DNA from: Maribacter forsetii DSM 18668
Lineage (GTDB): Bacteria; Bacteroidota; Bacteroidia; Flavobacteriales; Flavobacteriaceae
Assembly: GCF_000744105.1 (NCBI RefSeq)
Contig: NZ_JQLH01000001.1
Span: 62,001 to 126,000 of the forward strand
Reading direction: 5' to 3'
Length of the DNA: 64,000 nt
Below the pieces are notes generated by a model. It did no database searches. It was not told where the DNA came from and saw only the letters and a program-made list of their open reading frames with translations. This document shows positions 34,394 to 43,633 of this stretch, one piece after another; position 1 is the first letter of the stretch, and each line of letters opens with the position of its first letter. Position numbers and translations under genes: made by a program.

Positions 34394-34984
34394 ATGGCCA
34401 ACACAGATAGATTACTACGAGCATTTCAACAATTTGACGAAGCCAATAAGCAAGATCCCAACACCGAAGTTTTTGAAGGTACTACATACCCTAAAGAAGT
34501 GCTTTACGGTATTCGCATGACCGAGCGCTTGAACGAGTTTGACCCTAAAGCTTCTGAAGCTTTACGCCTTACTGCAAGATGCCAACATATCTGTAGATGG
34601 GAAATACCACGAGAGTCTTATGAAATGAACCGTGAGGGCTACTTAAGATGGCGCCAAGAATTAAAGAAATTTCATGCAAAGAAAGCTGCCTCTATTTTAG
34701 AAGATGTGGGCTATGATGATGAAACCATTGATAATGTCAAGTTTCTTTTAGAGAAAAAACAGCTGAAGAAAAACGAAGAAACACAAGCATTGGAAGATGT
34801 CATCTGTTTGGTATTCTTAGAGTTTTACTTTGAGCCTTTTGCACATAAACATGAAGAAGACAAAACCATAGATATCCTTCAAAAAACATGGAGAAAAATG
34901 TCTATTAAGGGCCAAGAGGCCGCATTAAAATTACCGCTTTCAAAATATTCTCTAGATTTGATTACCAAGGCACTTCACGCCTAA
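34394..34984 (+). CDS. DUF4202 family protein
   Basis: A 196-residue soluble protein with the DUF4202 pattern: MTERLNEFDPKASEALRLTARCQHICRWEIPR, then YLRWRQELKKFHA and the LEDVICLVFLEFYFEPFAHKH block. The His/Asp-rich arrangement suggests a metal-dependent HD-like hydrolase fold, though this is inference. It lies 21 bp after nirD and is probably in the nirBD operon; family members are repeatedly seen beside nitrogen- or sulfur-assimilation genes. Confidence 0.85.
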   Translation: MANTDRLLRAFQQFDEANKQDPNTEVFEGTTYPKEVLYGIRMTERLNEFDPKASEALRLTARCQHICRWEIPRESYEMNREGYLRWRQELKKFHAKKAASILEDVGYDDETIDNVKFLLEKKQLKKNEETQALEDVICLVFLEFYFEPFAHKHEEDKTIDILQKTWRKMSIKGQEAALKLPLSKYSLDLITKALHA

Positions 34985-35007
34985 TTACTAGTTACTATTC
35001 ATTTTTT

Positions 35008-36858
35008 ATGGCCAATAACGAGCAAAATATACCATTGGACACGGCTACGTTTATACGTATTCGAAAATGGTATTTGTTGGCATTGGCAGCCATTGCCCTG
35101 ACCGTTATTATAGCCCAAGTACTTATTCAATTACACCTAAAGGCACAATCTGGTGATTCTGAACTTATAAATATAGCAGGTAGACAACGTGCCTTTAGCC
35201 AAAAATTGACTAAAGAGACCTTACTTTTAAAAGAACTAAATAATCCAGAAGACAAAAAGATGGTGCTCTCTGAAATAGAGAAAACCCTTGCAGTTTGGAA
35301 AGTATCTCATGTAGGTCTTCATCTGGGCGATGCCTCTTTTAATCTGCCTTATGAAGATGATCCCAAAGTTCAAGCTTTATTTAAAAAACTTGACCCTCAC
35401 CACTCGGCAATGGTAAGTGCAGTAGAGCATGTACTTGCAACCCATAAACAAGATATTAGCGCATCTGTACAACAAAACGACATAGATGCTTTGCTCAACA
35501 ATGAACGTTCTTTTTTGAATCTTATGGATCAGATCGTAAACGAATATGATGCCCGTAGCAATGAACAGCTTCAAAAACTAAAACAAAAAGAATACTGGCT
35601 CCTTGCTTTTTCTTTATTAATTCTTCTCCTAGAGATTTTTGTAATCTTCAGACCCTTATCCATCCAAATTAAAAATACTATTGGACACCTTATTGGCAAA
35701 GACGAAGAGTCTAAAGGGCAATTAGAAAAGATTCAAAACTTATATGATGAAAAAGAGCGCTCATTAAAAGAATTGCAAGAACTAAATTTCGTAATAGATA
35801 ATGCCGCGTTATTTGCCAGTATTCGTAAAGACGGTAGTATCGTATTTATAAGTAAAAAATTTCTTGACCTTTTAGGTCTTGAGACCACACCTGTAAACAA
35901 GCCTATTTCTGAAATATTGACCACAGAAGAAGGTCAGCAATCCTACTTAAAAGAGGTGTTGAAAATCAACAGAAAAAACGTTATTCGTACAGAAGAGTTA
36001 CAAGTAGTGAACGCCAAAGACACCAATCTTTGGTTAGATATGTCTATTGTTCCCATGCACCAGTCTTCTTTAGAGCAAGACATTTTAATTTTATGTTCAG
36101 ATATTACCGAGCGTAAAGAAAACCAGCTTAAGGTACAGCAATTGACCAAGCAGAATTTTGAGGAGCGCATGCAGCAAAAAAAGTTGCAAGCAAGCCAGAT
36201 CGTAGAAGGCCAGGAAGAGGAAAGAAAGCGTATTGCCAAAGATATTCATGATGGTATAGGTCAAATGTTAACCGCTTTAAAATTTAATATTGAATCTATA
36301 GATATTGAAGACCAGGCTAAAACCGGAGAAAAAATAGCCTATCTAAAAGGGCTAACATCCGATCTTATAAAAGGGGTCAGAACAGCTACATTTAACTTAA
36401 CTCCACCAGAATTAAGTGATCACGGAATTTTCCCTGCAATACATAAAATGACTACAGAACTGTCTAAGCTTACGGGTAAAACCGTTCTGTTTAAAAATAA
36501 GACCGACGCCAATATTAGGTTTGATTCACTAGCTGAAACCAATATTTATCGCGTTACTCAAGAGGCGGTCAATAATGCCATTAAATATGCCGAAGCAAAT
36601 TATATTTTGGTTACCTTAAATTACTCCTATCCTATTTTAAGTGTAGTCATAGATGATGATGGCAAAGGTTTTGATGATTCTATTTTAGGAAAATTACCAA
36701 AAAATAGTAGTGAAGGCGGTATGGGGCTGTTTTTTATGAAAGAACGTATCGACTATATTAATGGTCGTTTATTTATAAACTCTGAACTTGGAAAAGGTAC
36801 ACGTGTTACCATCAACTATAAAACAGAAGAAAATAAAATTGCAAATGGAACGGAATGA
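35008..36858 (+). CDS. NarX-like nitrate sensor histidine kinase (PilJ-type sensor, PAS, HisKA_3)
   Basis: A 616-residue kinase: membrane helix at about 21-41, a periplasmic PilJ/NarX-type domain containing the P-box-like ELINIAGRQRAFSQKL (52-67), a second helix at about 196-214, a coiled coil, a PAS domain (about 255-370), a HisKA_3 domain with the phosphoacceptor His414 in RIAKDIHDGIGQ, and a HATPase (NNAIKYAEAN, DDDGKGFDD, GGMGLFFMKERI). The P-box is the nitrate-binding element in NarX. The gene sits in the nirBD operon, and the NarL-like regulator at 21533 is its likely partner. It overlaps the next gene by 14 bp. Confidence 0.9.
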   Translation: MANNEQNIPLDTATFIRIRKWYLLALAAIALTVIIAQVLIQLHLKAQSGDSELINIAGRQRAFSQKLTKETLLLKELNNPEDKKMVLSEIEKTLAVWKVSHVGLHLGDASFNLPYEDDPKVQALFKKLDPHHSAMVSAVEHVLATHKQDISASVQQNDIDALLNNERSFLNLMDQIVNEYDARSNEQLQKLKQKEYWLLAFSLLILLLEIFVIFRPLSIQIKNTIGHLIGKDEESKGQLEKIQNLYDEKERSLKELQELNFVIDNAALFASIRKDGSIVFISKKFLDLLGLETTPVNKPISEILTTEEGQQSYLKEVLKINRKNVIRTEELQVVNAKDTNLWLDMSIVPMHQSSLEQDILILCSDITERKENQLKVQQLTKQNFEERMQQKKLQASQIVEGQEEERKRIAKDIHDGIGQMLTALKFNIESIDIEDQAKTGEKIAYLKGLTSDLIKGVRTATFNLTPPELSDHGIFPAIHKMTTELSKLTGKTVLFKNKTDANIRFDSLAETNIYRVTQEAVNNAIKYAEANYILVTLNYSYPILSVVIDDDGKGFDDSILGKLPKNSSEGGMGLFFMKERIDYINGRLFINSELGKGTRVTINYKTEENKIANGTE

Positions 36859-37429
36859 GCTTTACCCTGTATTTTTAAAAGTATCTAACCTTCAGATTTT
36901 AATTATTGGCGGAGGCAATGTTGCCTTAGAAAAATTGACTTTTTTGTTAAAGTCAAGTCCTACCGCACAAGTTGAAATGGTTTCCCCAATGTTTAGGGAA
37001 GAAACTATTGCATTGGCCAACAAGTTCAATATAAAAATGAATGTGGCAAACTATGATGTTTCTTATTTGAAAGGGAAAAATATTGCCATAGCAACCACAG
37101 ATAATGTACCGGTAAACGAACAGGTCTATCATGATTGCAGAGAGCGACAAATATTAGTAAACGTAGCCGACAACCCGCCTTTTTGTGACTTCTACATGGG
37201 TGGCATTGTTACTAAGGGCAATGTAAAGGTTGCTATTTCTACCAATGGAAAATCACCCACAACAGCCAAAAGGTTACGTCAATTTTTTGAGGATGTCATT
37301 CCAGAAAATATTGATGATCTGGTTCAAAACCTCAACGAATTCAGAAAATCTATCAAAGGTGATTTTGAGGAAAAAGTAGAGACCTTAAATGAATTTACAA
37401 AAGGACTGGTAAACAAGAAAGAAAAGTAG
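36845..37429 (+). CDS. Precorrin-2 dehydrogenase / siroheme synthase (CysG N-terminal type)
   Basis: From the ATG at 36845 (MERNELYPVFL) this is a 194-residue Met8/CysG-N-type enzyme: the NAD-binding ILIIGGGNVALEKL, the catalytic aspartate region IATTDNVPVNEQVY, and the NVADNPPFCDFYMGG and VAISTNGKSPTTAKRLR blocks. It oxidises precorrin-2 and probably inserts iron to give siroheme, completing the pathway begun by the SUMT at 30546. The start overlaps the kinase gene end by 14 bp, suggesting translational coupling. Confidence 0.92.
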   Translation: MERNELYPVFLKVSNLQILIIGGGNVALEKLTFLLKSSPTAQVEMVSPMFREETIALANKFNIKMNVANYDVSYLKGKNIAIATTDNVPVNEQVYHDCRERQILVNVADNPPFCDFYMGGIVTKGNVKVAISTNGKSPTTAKRLRQFFEDVIPENIDDLVQNLNEFRKSIKGDFEEKVETLNEFTKGLVNKKEK

Positions 37430-37431
37430 TT

Positions 37432-37986
37432 TTACTTATCTATACTTGCATGGTCCACATTATGGCTACAGCTGTAATGTGCATTGTCCGCAGCATATAC
37501 AGATGAATCTGCGGCATCTTGGGCGTCTCGCATTAAGCGCTGTGCCTTTCGCATATAGAACTGTAAATTTCCTAGATTATTCGCCTTTGCCGCATTTTTT
37601 ACATTTTCAAAGGCTTCGGTAGCAAAATCACGAGAATCTATGGCATATTTTTCCGCATCAATGGTATAACTCATTGCTTCTTCTAGACCACAAGTTTGAG
37701 AATCGTATTGTGCTTCTGATGCTAAAATAACAGCTTCATCGGCAGCGTTTACTGCCTGTCCCATTAACAACATGGCTATTTTTGCATTTTTTCTAGCTTT
37801 ACTCATAGAGGCATCAAAAGCAGCGATTTCTGCAGAAGTGCTTAACGAATCTGACAAGGTGCTAAATTGCGACATGTATTGCTGTACATCACTAATCTCA
37901 CTTTTAAAAACTTCGCACTGGGCTTGTACATATGTCGTAGAAATAAACAATACAGCTACCTTCAGGTAGGTTTTAATCGTAATCAT
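37432..37986 (-). CDS. Secreted alanine-rich helical protein, unknown function
   Basis: A 184-residue protein with a signal peptide (about residues 1-22, ending TYVQAQ) and a mature part made of long alanine-rich helices (AAEAV/DAADE-type spacing). Four cysteines (C23, a TCGLEE motif, and CSHN near the end) could form disulfides. The N-terminus of the mature protein is the Cys after AQ, but no lipobox is evident. No family recognised. It is convergent with the siroheme gene (2-bp gap) and divergent from another secreted helical protein at 38141. Confidence 0.65.
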   Translation of the reverse strand: MITIKTYLKVAVLFISTTYVQAQCEVFKSEISDVQQYMSQFSTLSDSLSTSAEIAAFDASMSKARKNAKIAMLLMGQAVNAADEAVILASEAQYDSQTCGLEEAMSYTIDAEKYAIDSRDFATEAFENVKNAAKANNLGNLQFYMRKAQRLMRDAQDAADSSVYAADNAHYSCSHNVDHASIDK

Positions 37987-37998
37987 ATTCGGGGGAAA

Positions 37999-38131
37999 TT
38001 TGATTGGTTAAGATACTAACTGCTTTATTCTCAAAATCGTATTAATATTAGGCCAACTGCATAAAATGAATAAACTTTTTTATTTAATAAATGTCTAATT
38101 TAGTTTATCCCCTTTTTATAGACCAATCAAA
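37999..38131. repeat. Inverted copies of ACCAATCAAA in both divergent leaders
   Basis: TTTGATTGGT at 37999-38008 and ACCAATCAAA at 38122-38131 form a perfect 10-bp inverted pair. Each copy lies 10-13 bp upstream of the start codon of its own gene (37986 minus, 38141 plus), in the position of a 5' leader. Confidence 0.5.
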
Positions 38132-38140
38132 ATTTTAAAG

Positions 38141-38698
38141 ATGAGTTTCCTTTTTGACCTCAAAAGAACATCAAATTCATTGTTTTTGACATTTGTAGCT
38201 CTTTTTCTTTCAGTGAAAATACTCCAAGGGCAAAACATAATGCCAGATAACGCTATGTCTATAGTTATAAAGAGTGCTGAATTTTCAGTAAATGAACCAA
38301 GAAAAGCTTTAGAGATGTTGAAACCTTTAAAACAAAAATTCTTAAGGGAAGGAAGCTATGAAAATCTAGAAGATGTTGCTGTGTTCAGTACAATAATCTA
38401 TGCAGAAAACCTGACACTAAGTTTTAATAAGCGCTATCCTCAAATATTTAGATCACTCAATGAATTCCAAACAAATATTAAGCCTTTGTGTTCTAATCAT
38501 GACGACTACGCCATAATGTATTTCACAAATAAAATTGAAATTTTGGCTTATAAAGCTCAAGAAAAAGGCAGTAATCTACGCGACAACCCGCGTTATAGGG
38601 GTGAATTACAAAAAATTAGAGTAGAGGTGAAAAAGTTTGAATTCAAAACCAAACTAACCCAAAATACTCTTGTTGCAATTTTAGACTCATACTTATAA
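38141..38698 (+). CDS. Secreted helical protein, unknown function
   Basis: A 185-residue protein with a signal-like start (FLTFVALFLSVKILQG, about 16-31) and a mature part that is helical and resembles short tetratricopeptide-like repeats (EPRKALEMLKPLKQKFLREGSYENLEDVAVFS). Two more helices follow. No diagnostic motif. It is divergent from the other secreted helical protein gene and shares a leader motif with it. Confidence 0.6.
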   Translation: MSFLFDLKRTSNSLFLTFVALFLSVKILQGQNIMPDNAMSIVIKSAEFSVNEPRKALEMLKPLKQKFLREGSYENLEDVAVFSTIIYAENLTLSFNKRYPQIFRSLNEFQTNIKPLCSNHDDYAIMYFTNKIEILAYKAQEKGSNLRDNPRYRGELQKIRVEVKKFEFKTKLTQNTLVAILDSYL

Positions 38699-38756
38699 TA
38701 CTCTAAATTAATATAGATTTCGATACCTTTAAAAATTGAACTGATAGTGCTATATC

Positions 38757-39809
38757 ATGAATAAAGAATCAATCCAGAAAATACTTGCTGAATTCAACCT
38801 CAACGGAAATTCATTAATATGGTCTCCCTTAACAAGCGGACTCATTAATGACACTTATTTGGTGACGGAAAGTGATGGGCAACAATACATACTTCAAAAA
38901 ATAAATACCCAAGTGTTCAAGAATGCCGGTATCTTGATGGATAATATTCAGTTTGCATTGCCCATACTACACGCAGACAATTATGCCCAAATAACTTTTT
39001 TGACAACTACAACTGGTGCCAACTACCTTATTCAAAATAATGAATTCTGGCGGATGATGACCTTTATCCCCAACAGCACCACGTTCGACACTACCACGAA
39101 TTCAAATACCGCCTTTGAAGCAGGGCGCATTATTGGTAAGTTTCATCAGTTATTGCAAGACGTAAACACTAGTCTTTTTAAAGACACCTTGCCCAAGTTT
39201 CATAATCTAGATTATAGAACCAAAGAATTTCAACTAACCTTGGAAAATGCCGATGTAGAAAAACTTAAAACTGCAGAATTGGCTATTTTAAAAGCACAGC
39301 ATCTTATTAACGAGCTCAATAACTTAAATACAGATAACCTACCAATTAGAGTTTGTCATAATGATACTAAACTCAATAATATTCTCTTTTCAAAAACTTC
39401 TGAAAAAGCATTATGCCTAATCGATCTAGATACCATTATGAAAGGATATTTCTTTTATGATTTTGGTGATGCTATTAGAACTGTAGTTAATAATGCCCCT
39501 GAAGATGAACAGAACCACGACTTGATAAACTTTGATGAATCATTGTTTAAAGCATTTGTAGATGGACTAGCTTCTAACGGACCAATATTAACTTCCGCTG
39601 AAAAAGAAAGTCTTCCGCTTGGCACAGTCTTTATGCCATTTATTCACGGGCTTCGTGCATTAACCGATTATCTGAACAATAACAAGTACTACAAAGTCAC
39701 TTACGAAAATCAGAATTTAGACAGGTGCTTAAGTCTTTTCAATTTTGCTGAAAAAGCGCTTGATCACAAAGATTTTATGGCAACATATATTAAAAGTAAC
39801 CTAGGTTAG
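38757..39809 (+). CDS. APH-fold sugar kinase, NahK-like
   Basis: A 350-residue aminoglycoside-phosphotransferase-fold kinase. The catalytic loop is VCHNDTKLNNILF and the metal-binding segment is LIDLDTIMKGYFFYDFGDAIR, a combination typical of N-acetylhexosamine 1-kinases (NahK), which make hexosamine 1-phosphates. The N-lobe has YILQKINTQVF with the ATP lysine. Substrate preference cannot be read from sequence alone. It is convergent with the TVP38 gene with a 4-bp overlap. Confidence 0.82.
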   Translation: MNKESIQKILAEFNLNGNSLIWSPLTSGLINDTYLVTESDGQQYILQKINTQVFKNAGILMDNIQFALPILHADNYAQITFLTTTTGANYLIQNNEFWRMMTFIPNSTTFDTTTNSNTAFEAGRIIGKFHQLLQDVNTSLFKDTLPKFHNLDYRTKEFQLTLENADVEKLKTAELAILKAQHLINELNNLNTDNLPIRVCHNDTKLNNILFSKTSEKALCLIDLDTIMKGYFFYDFGDAIRTVVNNAPEDEQNHDLINFDESLFKAFVDGLASNGPILTSAEKESLPLGTVFMPFIHGLRALTDYLNNNKYYKVTYENQNLDRCLSLFNFAEKALDHKDFMATYIKSNLG

Positions 39810-40519
39810 GAATTAGATTTTTTCTTTTGTTTTCTATGCTTATCCCACCAAACATAAATTCCAAAAATTAGTACACTTACTATAGAACCCCATAATAAAC
39901 CCATTTTTAGGTCTTCTATATTTTTACCGAAGACAGCAATGAAAACTGTTAGTGGTAAAATACCTACTATGGTGGCACCCATAAAACGCCAATAGCCCAT
40001 ACTCAACACGCCACCTACAAAACTAATGGCATCATTGGATAAAAACGGATTTAAACGTGTAACAATTACCGCCCAAAACCCATAATCATCTAAAAAGGAC
40101 GCTACTTTCTCCTCTGCTTTATTACCTATAATTCTTTTTACCATGGCATCACCAAAATAGCTTCCTATAAAATAACCTACTGTAGAAGCGGCAAATACCG
40201 AAGCAATAATAATGACGCTACCCCAAATTGGACCATATGCCAATACCGAAACAACCATTAACAAAAGACTGGGCACCACCAGTAAAAATAATTGCGCTAC
40301 CATAGTCAAAACGAGTGCAAAGGGCCCAAACCACCCAAAGTCTGCCACCCATTTTTGTATGCGTTCCTCATCATCACTGGTCAACACGGACCATGCCTCA
40401 TCTAAAAATTCTTTTACGCTGGGCACCAAAAAATAACATGCCACCAAAACCACCAAAAGACCAATTGAAATATATAATGGCAGATGGCTTTTAGATGTAC
40501 TATTTTCCTTATCTACCAT
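39806..40519 (-). CDS. TVP38/TMEM64 (DedA-like) membrane protein
   Basis: A 237-residue integral membrane protein with about six helices. The family core is visible: FGPFALVLTMVAQLFLLVVPSLLL, the re-entrant GxxxG-rich segment AASTVGYFIGSYFGDAMVKR, and VTRLNPFLSNDAISFVGGVLSM with the conserved R-x-x-P. Family members are thought to move lipids across membranes. It lies 3 bp after the SdiA-regulated-like gene and probably shares its transcript. Confidence 0.88.
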   Translation of the reverse strand: MVDKENSTSKSHLPLYISIGLLVVLVACYFLVPSVKEFLDEAWSVLTSDDEERIQKWVADFGWFGPFALVLTMVAQLFLLVVPSLLLMVVSVLAYGPIWGSVIIIASVFAASTVGYFIGSYFGDAMVKRIIGNKAEEKVASFLDDYGFWAVIVTRLNPFLSNDAISFVGGVLSMGYWRFMGATIVGILPLTVFIAVFGKNIEDLKMGLLWGSIVSVLIFGIYVWWDKHRKQKKKSNS

Positions 40520-40522
40520 ATA

Positions 40523-41407
40523 TTAAAGCAATAATTTCAATTTGGTAATTGTACCAACTCCGTCATTTTTTCCCTCACTTGAAATGTACAAATCACCACT
40601 GGGACTAAACGTAATTCCTTCTGGCTGTGGAAAAATTTTCTTGTCCAGACTATATCCCTTTTTAGCTTTACCATTTTTATCTAAAATTAAAAGTTTAGGC
40701 TTGGAGCCTTCTAACATATACATTTCTTTTGTCTGTGGGTGTATTGCTATATCTGAAGGGCGAAAATTCTTATATACCTTTTTCTCCCTAAAGTGTTTTA
40801 AAACCTCATCATCCATATCTAACTGTATAACTGGCTCGTACGCTACTTTATAATCGTCTAAAGAAAAGGAATACACACCTTTCATATGATCAGAATCAAT
40901 ATCGCGATCCTTTGGTATTACCAATAACTGATTGCCTGGTAGGTCTAACCACAGGCTTTCCATATTGTTCTTTTCACTGAACTTAGTCTCGTATGCAGTT
41001 ACCTTTCTGTCATTATTTAGAAAATTAGTAATTACTGTAATGGTTCCATCACTTTCAAGTACATAAGCGTTATCACCTTCAATTGCCAGACCTTCATAAT
41101 CACCGGCACCACCAAATTCAATTTCCTCTACTACTTTTTTCTTCTCTAGATCATAAATAAAAATGATCCCGTCTTCATCTTGTATTGCGGCTATTTGATT
41201 TTCATCCATCCAAGAAATACCGGAAACTTCGCGCAATTCTGCCGGTAGCTCCCATCGGCCAGATATTTCATAAGCTACCTTATCTGCACTATCATACGGT
41301 AACCAATCTCTAAAGTTCATAAACAGAAAACTCATCCCTAAAACGATAACCGCTATGGTCCAAAATTTGATTTTTGCCATACTAAATGTCTTATTTGTAG
41401 TTGTCAT
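40523..41407 (-). CDS. SdiA-regulated-like beta-propeller protein
   Basis: A 294-residue protein with an N-terminal membrane anchor or uncleaved signal (about 13-28, FWTIAVIVLGMSFLFM) and an extracytoplasmic domain matching the SdiA-regulated (YjiK) family: LREVSGISWMDENQIAAIQDEDG, GAGDYEGLAIEGDNAYVLESDG, and FPQPEGITFSPSGDLYISSEG. This is a beta-propeller thought to act in the envelope; substrate unknown. Upstream partner of the TVP38 gene. Confidence 0.85.
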   Translation of the reverse strand: MTTTNKTFSMAKIKFWTIAVIVLGMSFLFMNFRDWLPYDSADKVAYEISGRWELPAELREVSGISWMDENQIAAIQDEDGIIFIYDLEKKKVVEEIEFGGAGDYEGLAIEGDNAYVLESDGTITVITNFLNNDRKVTAYETKFSEKNNMESLWLDLPGNQLLVIPKDRDIDSDHMKGVYSFSLDDYKVAYEPVIQLDMDDEVLKHFREKKVYKNFRPSDIAIHPQTKEMYMLEGSKPKLLILDKNGKAKKGYSLDKKIFPQPEGITFSPSGDLYISSEGKNDGVGTITKLKLLL

Positions 41408-41500
41408 ATTTCCATTATTTAAAACAATTTAGATAAAGGTAGCCTTCAAATCTGTAAAGAAATGGGAAGAAATAGTATGACATCTATTTTTATAAAAACC

Positions 41501-42775
41501 TTAACGACTTGAAGGAAAAATTATCATAAAATTATGCTGTTGGGTAAAAGCATATTTTAGTTGTAGCTGGTATTTATCTGCTATTGCCTTGCTTATAGCA
41601 AGTCCTAAACCTGTTGAGCGGCTATCTGTAGAAACTTTCTTGAACCGTGTAAAAAGACTGTTGCCGTCTATGGCTTTTTCTTGACCAAAATTGTTGATGC
41701 TTATTTGATCTGTATCTATCGTAATCGTTACTTTTTTTCCTTCATTACCATGTACTATGGCATTTTTAATCAAGTTGGTTATCATGATTACCGCCAGATC
41801 AGTATTCATTGTATAGTTTACTGTAGCATTTGAAATTACATTTAAATGAATTTCTCTATGCGTAGCAAAGTCTAAAAAATCTCCCGTAACATTTTCAATA
41901 AGTCGGTTAAAATCTACCTGCTCTTCCTCTAAATACTGGCGATTATCAATTTTTGAAAGCAACAATAAAGATTTATTAAGTCGGGTTAATCGGGTAAGGT
42001 TATCTAATACACCACCCACTTCTTGAGACTGTAAACCAGATAATTCATTTTTTTCTAATAACAACTCCAATTTGTTAATAGCTATAGCAAGCGGGGTCTG
42101 TAATTCATGAGCAGCGTTCTCAATGAATTCTTTTTGTGCTACATAACTATCTCTAGATTTCTCTGTTAATCGTTCTACACTTTGGTTCAACAAATTAAAC
42201 TCGTCTATAGCGGTCTGTTCAGATTTAATAGGGTCGTCTTTCTCTATCCGAAAGCCCTTTAACCTATCAATTAGGGTATAGAAAGGTTTCCATACTTTTT
42301 TCATGACCAGGTTATTAAGCACTACAATACTCAAAATCAATACCAAGTAAAGACCTACCAAGTAGGTAAATAAATTTTCTATTTGATCATCTTCTTCTAC
42401 CATAGAGGTAATGAGCTTTATCTTGTAGTAATTACCGTCTTGCAAAAAAGTACTTTCAAGCATACGAATAGGTTCGTACTCATCTTCGTTCTGCATGTAC
42501 ATTAACGTGTCTCTATAACTATCTATAAACTTGGCATTTGTGGTAACACGGGTCTTTTTAATCGTATAATTATTGACTCCAAATTCCGCGTCCTGCAATA
42601 ACCTGGGATTGTCGTTTACCGCTCTAATAATTAATTGCTTTTGGTTTTCCAAACCATCATCTAAACTATCATACACCTCATCTATCATAGCAAAGTAGAA
42701 GATTACCGCCCATACAGAAATAAGTACTATGAGCAACAATGCAAAATATTTTGTAGTATGGTTTAACAATTTCAT
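41501..42775 (-). CDS. Sensor histidine kinase (HisKA type)
   Basis: A 424-residue two-membrane-helix kinase (about 11-31 and 137-160) with a periplasmic sensor of about 105 residues, a HAMP-like linker, a HisKA domain with the phosphoacceptor in ENAAHELQTPLAIA, and a HATPase (NLIKNAIVHGNEG, STGLGLAISKAIADKY). The FGQEKAIDGNSLFTRF stretch is the usual F box. It is 12 bp downstream of its response regulator gene and forms an OmpR/EnvZ-class pair. The divergent PepSY-like gene at 43634 is a likely target. Confidence 0.92.
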   Translation of the reverse strand: MKLLNHTTKYFALLLIVLISVWAVIFYFAMIDEVYDSLDDGLENQKQLIIRAVNDNPRLLQDAEFGVNNYTIKKTRVTTNAKFIDSYRDTLMYMQNEDEYEPIRMLESTFLQDGNYYKIKLITSMVEEDDQIENLFTYLVGLYLVLILSIVVLNNLVMKKVWKPFYTLIDRLKGFRIEKDDPIKSEQTAIDEFNLLNQSVERLTEKSRDSYVAQKEFIENAAHELQTPLAIAINKLELLLEKNELSGLQSQEVGGVLDNLTRLTRLNKSLLLLSKIDNRQYLEEEQVDFNRLIENVTGDFLDFATHREIHLNVISNATVNYTMNTDLAVIMITNLIKNAIVHGNEGKKVTITIDTDQISINNFGQEKAIDGNSLFTRFKKVSTDSRSTGLGLAISKAIADKYQLQLKYAFTQQHNFMIIFPSSR

Positions 42776-42787
42776 AAATGCTACAAT

Positions 42788-43465
42788 TTATTTGACCTGA
42801 AGTTTATAACCTACACCATAAACGGCTTCTATCTCTATACTAGCCATGGCATCTGAAAGTTTTTTACGCAAGTTTTTAATTTGAGAATAGATAAAGTCAA
42901 AGCTATCTGCTTGATCAATATGGTCTCCCCAAACATGTTCTGCCAAGGCGGTTTTGGTCACCAAACGTGTTTTGTTAGAAATCATATATAAAAGCACATC
43001 GTACTCTTTTCGGTTGAGTGCAATTTCCTTTTTATCGATATAAACATTTCTACTTTCTGGGTCAATGGTAACGTTGCCTATTTCTATGAGTTTATTACCA
43101 TCAAAAGTTCTACGGCGTACAATTGCCTTTACCCGTGCATGCAATTCTGCCATATGAAAAGGTTTGGGCAAGTAGTCATCTGCCCCTAGGTTAAGACCTT
43201 TTATACGGTCATCTAAAGAGTCTTTTGCAGAAACTATTATGACTCCATCATCTTTACCCTGTTCTTTCAATTGTTTTAAAAGTGCTAGACCGTTACCATC
43301 TGGCAGTGTAATGTCTAACAGAATACAATCATATTCATACACGCCAATTTTAGTACTGGCGGTTGCAAAATCTGCAGCTGTTTCTACCATATACTGCTCG
43401 CGCTCCAATGTATGTCTCATGTTCTCCATCATTTGCGGTTCGTCTTCTATAATTAGAATCTTCAT
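42788..43465 (-). CDS. OmpR-family response regulator
   Basis: A 225-residue regulator: receiver domain (IEDEPQMM, the phosphoacceptor in CILLDITLPDGNG, the switch region IIVSAKDS and LPKPFHMAEL) and an OmpR-type winged helix (IALNRKEYDVLLYMI, HVWGDHIDQADSFDFIYSQIKNLRKKL, VYGVGYKL). Complete by length and motifs. It is the first gene of the pair with the kinase at 41501. Confidence 0.94.
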   Translation of the reverse strand: MKILIIEDEPQMMENMRHTLEREQYMVETAADFATASTKIGVYEYDCILLDITLPDGNGLALLKQLKEQGKDDGVIIVSAKDSLDDRIKGLNLGADDYLPKPFHMAELHARVKAIVRRRTFDGNKLIEIGNVTIDPESRNVYIDKKEIALNRKEYDVLLYMISNKTRLVTKTALAEHVWGDHIDQADSFDFIYSQIKNLRKKLSDAMASIEIEAVYGVGYKLQVK

Positions 43466-43587
43466 GGTATTATGGTATTGTTGTTTGCTACAACAATATA
43501 AAAGAATTCTAGAAAGATATGGGAATAATGGTGCTGTACTAATTACCTGTTAAAATTAATGTGGAAAAAGTAATTCCCAATTTCTTC

Positions 43588-43595
43588 TAGTTTTG
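43588..43595 (+). promoter_or_regulatory. Probable -7 element of the PepSY-like gene
   Basis: TAGTTTTG matches TAnnTTTG and lies 38 bp before the ATG at 43634, in the divergent gap with the two-component system. Confidence 0.5.
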
Positions 43596-43633
43596 GACCT
43601 TTTCTTTGAAGAGAATTTAAAAATTAACTGATA

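Noticed and set aside
33988..34404. 138-codon minus-strand open frame over nirD
   Set aside because: It lies exactly antisense to a clear NirD gene and its product has no recognisable features.
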